64,000 bases of DNA from Schaalia odontolytica (lineage in GTDB: Bacteria; Actinomycetota; Actinomycetes; Actinomycetales; Actinomycetaceae). Numbering within the stretch: position 1 is the stretch's first letter; each line of letters begins with the position of its first letter. The notes below the pieces were generated by a model. It ran no database searches and was not told where the DNA came from. It saw only the letters and a list, made by a program, of their open reading frames with translations. Made by a program: the position numbers and the translations under genes. The stretch spans positions 1,240,001 through 1,304,000 of the forward strand of contig NZ_CP046315.1 in NCBI RefSeq assembly GCF_009730335.1. The letters are read 5' to 3'. This document shows, one piece after another, positions 61,235 to 64,000 of this stretch.

Positions 61235-64000
61235 CACCTGACGAACTTCGGATTGCCGGATTCCTGGACCCTCGCCGAGCACTCGACTATTTCGAGGAGC
61301 TTCCGGGTGGAGCAGAGGTATGGGCGGCGGACCTGGGAGCCAGTGCCGACCCCGATCAGGCGTTGCTGGCGGCGATCCGTCTGCACGAGGCGGACTCCGG
61401 CCTCGTGCGGGGACTCGTCGATGATTCGCGTGCGCGCGCTCGCCTGTGCGCCGTCCTGGGCGGCAGCCAGTGGCTGGGCGATTACGTTGTTGCCGAGCCC
61501 GGCCGTGCTCGATCGACGTGGGAGGATCCCGGCGACGCCGCGCGCGTGATGCTCGCGTCTGTGGGGGCGACGCGAGGGGAGCGCGGCGCTTTCGTCGCCT
61601 CTGAGGACGCCCGGGTGGACGATCTGCGTGGCGCGTATCGCCAGGTGCTGCTGTACCTGGCCGCCGATGACCTGACGAGCGATGATCCTGAAGGCTTCAT
61701 GCCCCAGGTCGGTCGGCGCATCGCCGACCTGGTCGACGCCACCCTTGAGGCCGGCCTTGCCCTGGCGAGGCGGGATATCGACCCGCAGGGGCGTATCCCC
61801 TTCGCCATCATCGCGATGGGTAAGACGGGAGCACGCGAACTCAACTACATCTCCGACGTTGACGTCGTCTACGTCGCCGAGGCCGGGGCAGACGGGGATG
61901 AACGCGTGGCCCTCGAGATCGCGACGCGCCTTGCTGCGGCTACGGCATCCGCCTGCTCGGGGCCCGGAACCGAAGCTCCACTGTGGACGGTGGACGCGAA
62001 TCTGCGGCCCGAGGGGCGCAACGGAGCGCTCGTACGCACCGTCGAATCCTACCGCCAGTACTGGGACAAGTGGGCGCAGACCTGGGAGTTCCAGGCGCTG
62101 CTCAAGGCGCGCGCCTGTGCGGGGAACGAGGCCGTGGGGCGTGCCTTTGAGGAAGCCGCACAGCCCTATGTGTGGAGCGCCGCGACGCGCGAAGGATTCG
62201 TCGAGGCGGCGCGTGCGATGCGCCGTCGCGTCGAGGACAACATCTCGCGTTCGCATGCGTCGCGTGAGCTCAAGCTCGGGCGCGGCGGCCTGCGTGACGT
62301 CGAGTTCACGGTTCAGCTGCTCCAGCTTGTTCACGGTCGCACCGACGCCTTCCTGCGTGTGAGGTCGACGCTAGAGGCGATTGAGGCGTTGCGCGAGGGT
62401 GGCTACATCGCGCGTAGCGACGCGCAACAGCTCGCCTCGTGCTACCGATTCCTGCGCGCTGTCGAACACCGCACTCAGCTGCCCCGCATGCGTCGCACGC
62501 ACCTGATTCCGGACAAGGAACGGGAGCTGCGTGTCCTTGGGCGTGCGATGGGGACCGCTCGCTTCGCGGATGCTGAGTCGATCAGTGCCGCTATCGACGA
62601 GGTGCGCCCTCGCGTGCGCGCTTTGCACGAGGACGTCTTCTATCGCCCGATCATCGCCGCAACGGCGTCGCTCAGCGAAGACGAGGTGTCCCTGCACGCG
62701 GATGGCGCGCGTGACCGACTCGCAGCGATTGGCTACCGAGACCCGGCGGGAGCGCTCACGCACATCCGCGCTCTCACGCAGGGAACGAGCAGGCGCGCGG
62801 CGATTCAACGCCACCTGCTGCCGGTGTTCATCTCGTGGCTGGCCGGTGGGGCCGACCCCGACATGGGCCTGTTGAACTTCCGGATCCTGTCCGAGGACAT
62901 TGGCGATTCGCATTGGTATCTCGCGCTTCTGCGAGACTCGGGCGTCGCTGCCCACAGGCTCACGACCATGCTCCCGAACTCGCGCTGGATCGCCGAGGCC
63001 CTCGCCAAGCGTCCCGAGGCCGTGGCCTGGCTCGACGACGATGGCGAGTTGGCTCCGCGCGAGCCGCATCGGCTAGCTCGGGAAGTTGCGGCCCTCATTG
63101 ACCGTCACGAGGACGCGGCCGAGGCGGCCGCTCGAGTCCGAGCCGTGCGCACGCGTGAGCTCACGCGTTGCGCGATGAGCGACCTGCTGGGCGGCGTCGA
63201 TCCGCGCGGGAATGCGATCGCCGACGCCACGGATGCGGCAATTCTCGGAGCCCTCGCCATCGCCCAGCGGGAGGAAACTGAGCGCTGGGGCGAGGAGCGG
63301 GCAAACGTTGTCTTTGTCGCGATGGGGCGCTACGGCGGACGCGAGTGCTCGTACGCCTCGGATGCCGACGTGGTTGCCCTGCATGAGGCCGTCGGGGGTG
63401 CCACCGAGGCGGAGGCGGCGGCCAGCGCAACGGTGATCGTCAACCGCGTGAAGAATCTTCTCGGCTCGGCGACAAACCAGCTGGGCATTGTCGTCGACCT
63501 CGACCTGCGTCCCGAGGGCAAGAACGGCCCAATGAGCCGGACGATTGAGTCGCATCGTGAGTACGCGCAGCGGTGGGCGTCCACATGGGAGCGCCAGGCG
63601 GCTGTGCGTGCGCGCCCGATCGGGGAGAGTGGCCTCGCCGATTCTGCCCGAGAACTCTTCGCGGAGCTCGCCTATAGGGGAGTGAGTGAGTCGGAGGTGC
63701 GAGACATTCGCTTGCTCAAAGCCCGCATGGAGAACGAGCGTTTGCCGCGCGGTATCGAGCCCGCTCGCCACGTGAAGCTCGGCCCCGGCGGCCTCACGGA
63801 CGTGGAGTGGACGATCCAGCTCATTCAGATGCGTGCTGGAATGAACAACCCCGCACTGCGTACACCCTCGACGACGCAGGCGATCCTGAGCGCTCGGGAG
63901 CACGAGCTGATCAGTGCTCAAGACGCGCAGACTCTTCTCGATGCCTGGGACATGGCAACCCGTATTCGCGCGGCCAACACGCTGGCAAGTGGCCGCATGA
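61231..64000 (+). CDS. glnE: Bifunctional glutamine synthetase adenylyltransferase/deadenylase GlnE, 3' truncated by window edge
   Basis: GlnE attaches or removes AMP on the adenylylation Tyr of the main glutamine synthetase, in response to nitrogen status. The gene begins with GTG at 61231, overlapping the glnA2 stop (GTGA), and is still open at the window end (923 codons visible of about 1000). Two nucleotidyltransferase domains are seen: IIAMGKTGARELNYISDVDV near residue 192 and VAMGRYGGRECSYASDADVV near 695, each with the GxxE...DxD metal site. Each is followed by a GlnD-PII-uridylyltransferase-like helical domain (RPEGRNGALVRTVESYRQYW and RPEGKNGPMSRTIESHREYA). The two-domain layout is normal. 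Confidence 0.95.
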   Translation, partial: MTPDELRIAGFLDPRRALDYFEELPGGAEVWAADLGASADPDQALLAAIRLHEADSGLVRGLVDDSRARARLCAVLGGSQWLGDYVVAEPGRARSTWEDPGDAARVMLASVGATRGERGAFVASEDARVDDLRGAYRQVLLYLAADDLTSDDPEGFMPQVGRRIADLVDATLEAGLALARRDIDPQGRIPFAIIAMGKTGARELNYISDVDVVYVAEAGADGDERVALEIATRLAAATASACSGPGTEAPLWTVDANLRPEGRNGALVRTVESYRQYWDKWAQTWEFQALLKARACAGNEAVGRAFEEAAQPYVWSAATREGFVEAARAMRRRVEDNISRSHASRELKLGRGGLRDVEFTVQLLQLVHGRTDAFLRVRSTLEAIEALREGGYIARSDAQQLASCYRFLRAVEHRTQLPRMRRTHLIPDKERELRVLGRAMGTARFADAESISAAIDEVRPRVRALHEDVFYRPIIAATASLSEDEVSLHADGARDRLAAIGYRDPAGALTHIRALTQGTSRRAAIQRHLLPVFISWLAGGADPDMGLLNFRILSEDIGDSHWYLALLRDSGVAAHRLTTMLPNSRWIAEALAKRPEAVAWLDDDGELAPREPHRLAREVAALIDRHEDAAEAAARVRAVRTRELTRCAMSDLLGGVDPRGNAIADATDAAILGALAIAQREETERWGEERANVVFVAMGRYGGRECSYASDADVVALHEAVGGATEAEAAASATVIVNRVKNLLGSATNQLGIVVDLDLRPEGKNGPMSRTIESHREYAQRWASTWERQAAVRARPIGESGLADSARELFAELAYRGVSESEVRDIRLLKARMENERLPRGIEPARHVKLGPGGLTDVEWTIQLIQMRAGMNNPALRTPSTTQAILSAREHELISAQDAQTLLDAWDMATRIRAANTLASGRM

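Overview
The window reads as chromosome of a high-GC Gram-positive actinobacterium, most likely Actinomycetaceae (Actinomyces/Schaalia type). This is inferred from strong G/C third-position bias, many GTG starts and 4-nt ATGA/GTGA gene overlaps. It is also inferred from actinobacterial marker genes: SepH, DUF4193, DUF3710, DUF3159, DUF3000 next to an RNase D, DUF5998 next to an alkaline-phosphatase-family protein, a phosphatidylinositol-mannoside cluster, and a GlnA2-like synthetase next to GlnE. No rRNA operon, complete insertion sequence, prophage or CRISPR array was seen.

Layout. 1-12.6 kb: the topoisomerase IV genes parE (+, 5' end outside the window) and parC (-) converge on an 8.3-kb insert. 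The insert holds two paralogous GNAT acetyltransferases, a sugar porter plus PfkB-type sugar kinase, and a three-gene cassette of two WXG/Esp-like proteins and a subtilisin resembling the mycosins of type VII secretion. 12.7-18 kb: DUF5998, phosphodiesterase, SepH and a DUF4193/DUF3710/OB-fold/DUF3159 operon. 17.8-24.5 kb: an ion-homeostasis block with two RCK/TrkA subunits divergent from a KimA-like potassium transporter, an RNA methyltransferase and a ClC channel. 24.5-32.6 kb: S9 peptidase, dxs, rnd-DUF3000 and glgX.

32.7-33.3 kb holds five tRNA genes (Gly-GCC, Val-GAC, Gly-GCC, Cys-GCA, Val-CAC) closed by two tandem terminators. About 1.2 kb without a convincing gene follows. It contains a ten-unit array of 20-bp repeats in exact 20-bp register, six units on one strand facing four on the other. 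Next come two tandem paralogous surface-protein genes (34.5-38.4 kb). The first is intact, with a signal peptide, a DUF5979-like domain and an LAKTG sorting signal. The second keeps one uninterrupted frame except for three in-frame TAG codons. Then come a GH13 alpha-glucosidase and three tandem single-pass membrane paralogs.

42.9-45.3 kb: an ATP-grasp ligase and a FemABX-type transferase, together a plausible peptidoglycan cross-bridge pair. 45.4-54.2 kb: thrS, a HIT protein, a CDP-alcohol phosphatidyltransferase, an acyltransferase and a PimA-like mannosyltransferase (the PIM pathway), followed by a LemA-like protein, two PrsW-type membrane proteases and a Nudix hydrolase. 54.2-57.5 kb: serB and divergent glgC/glgA. 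57.5-64 kb: a lone ABC ATPase, an NfeD/slipin pair, a GlnA2-like glutamine synthetase and glnE, which runs off the end.

Themes: glycogen metabolism (glgX, glgC, glgA, GH13), potassium and chloride homeostasis, and cell-envelope construction (PIMs, cross-bridge, surface proteins, SepH). The least explained parts are the mycosin cassette, the 20-bp repeat array and the amber-interrupted surface-protein copy.
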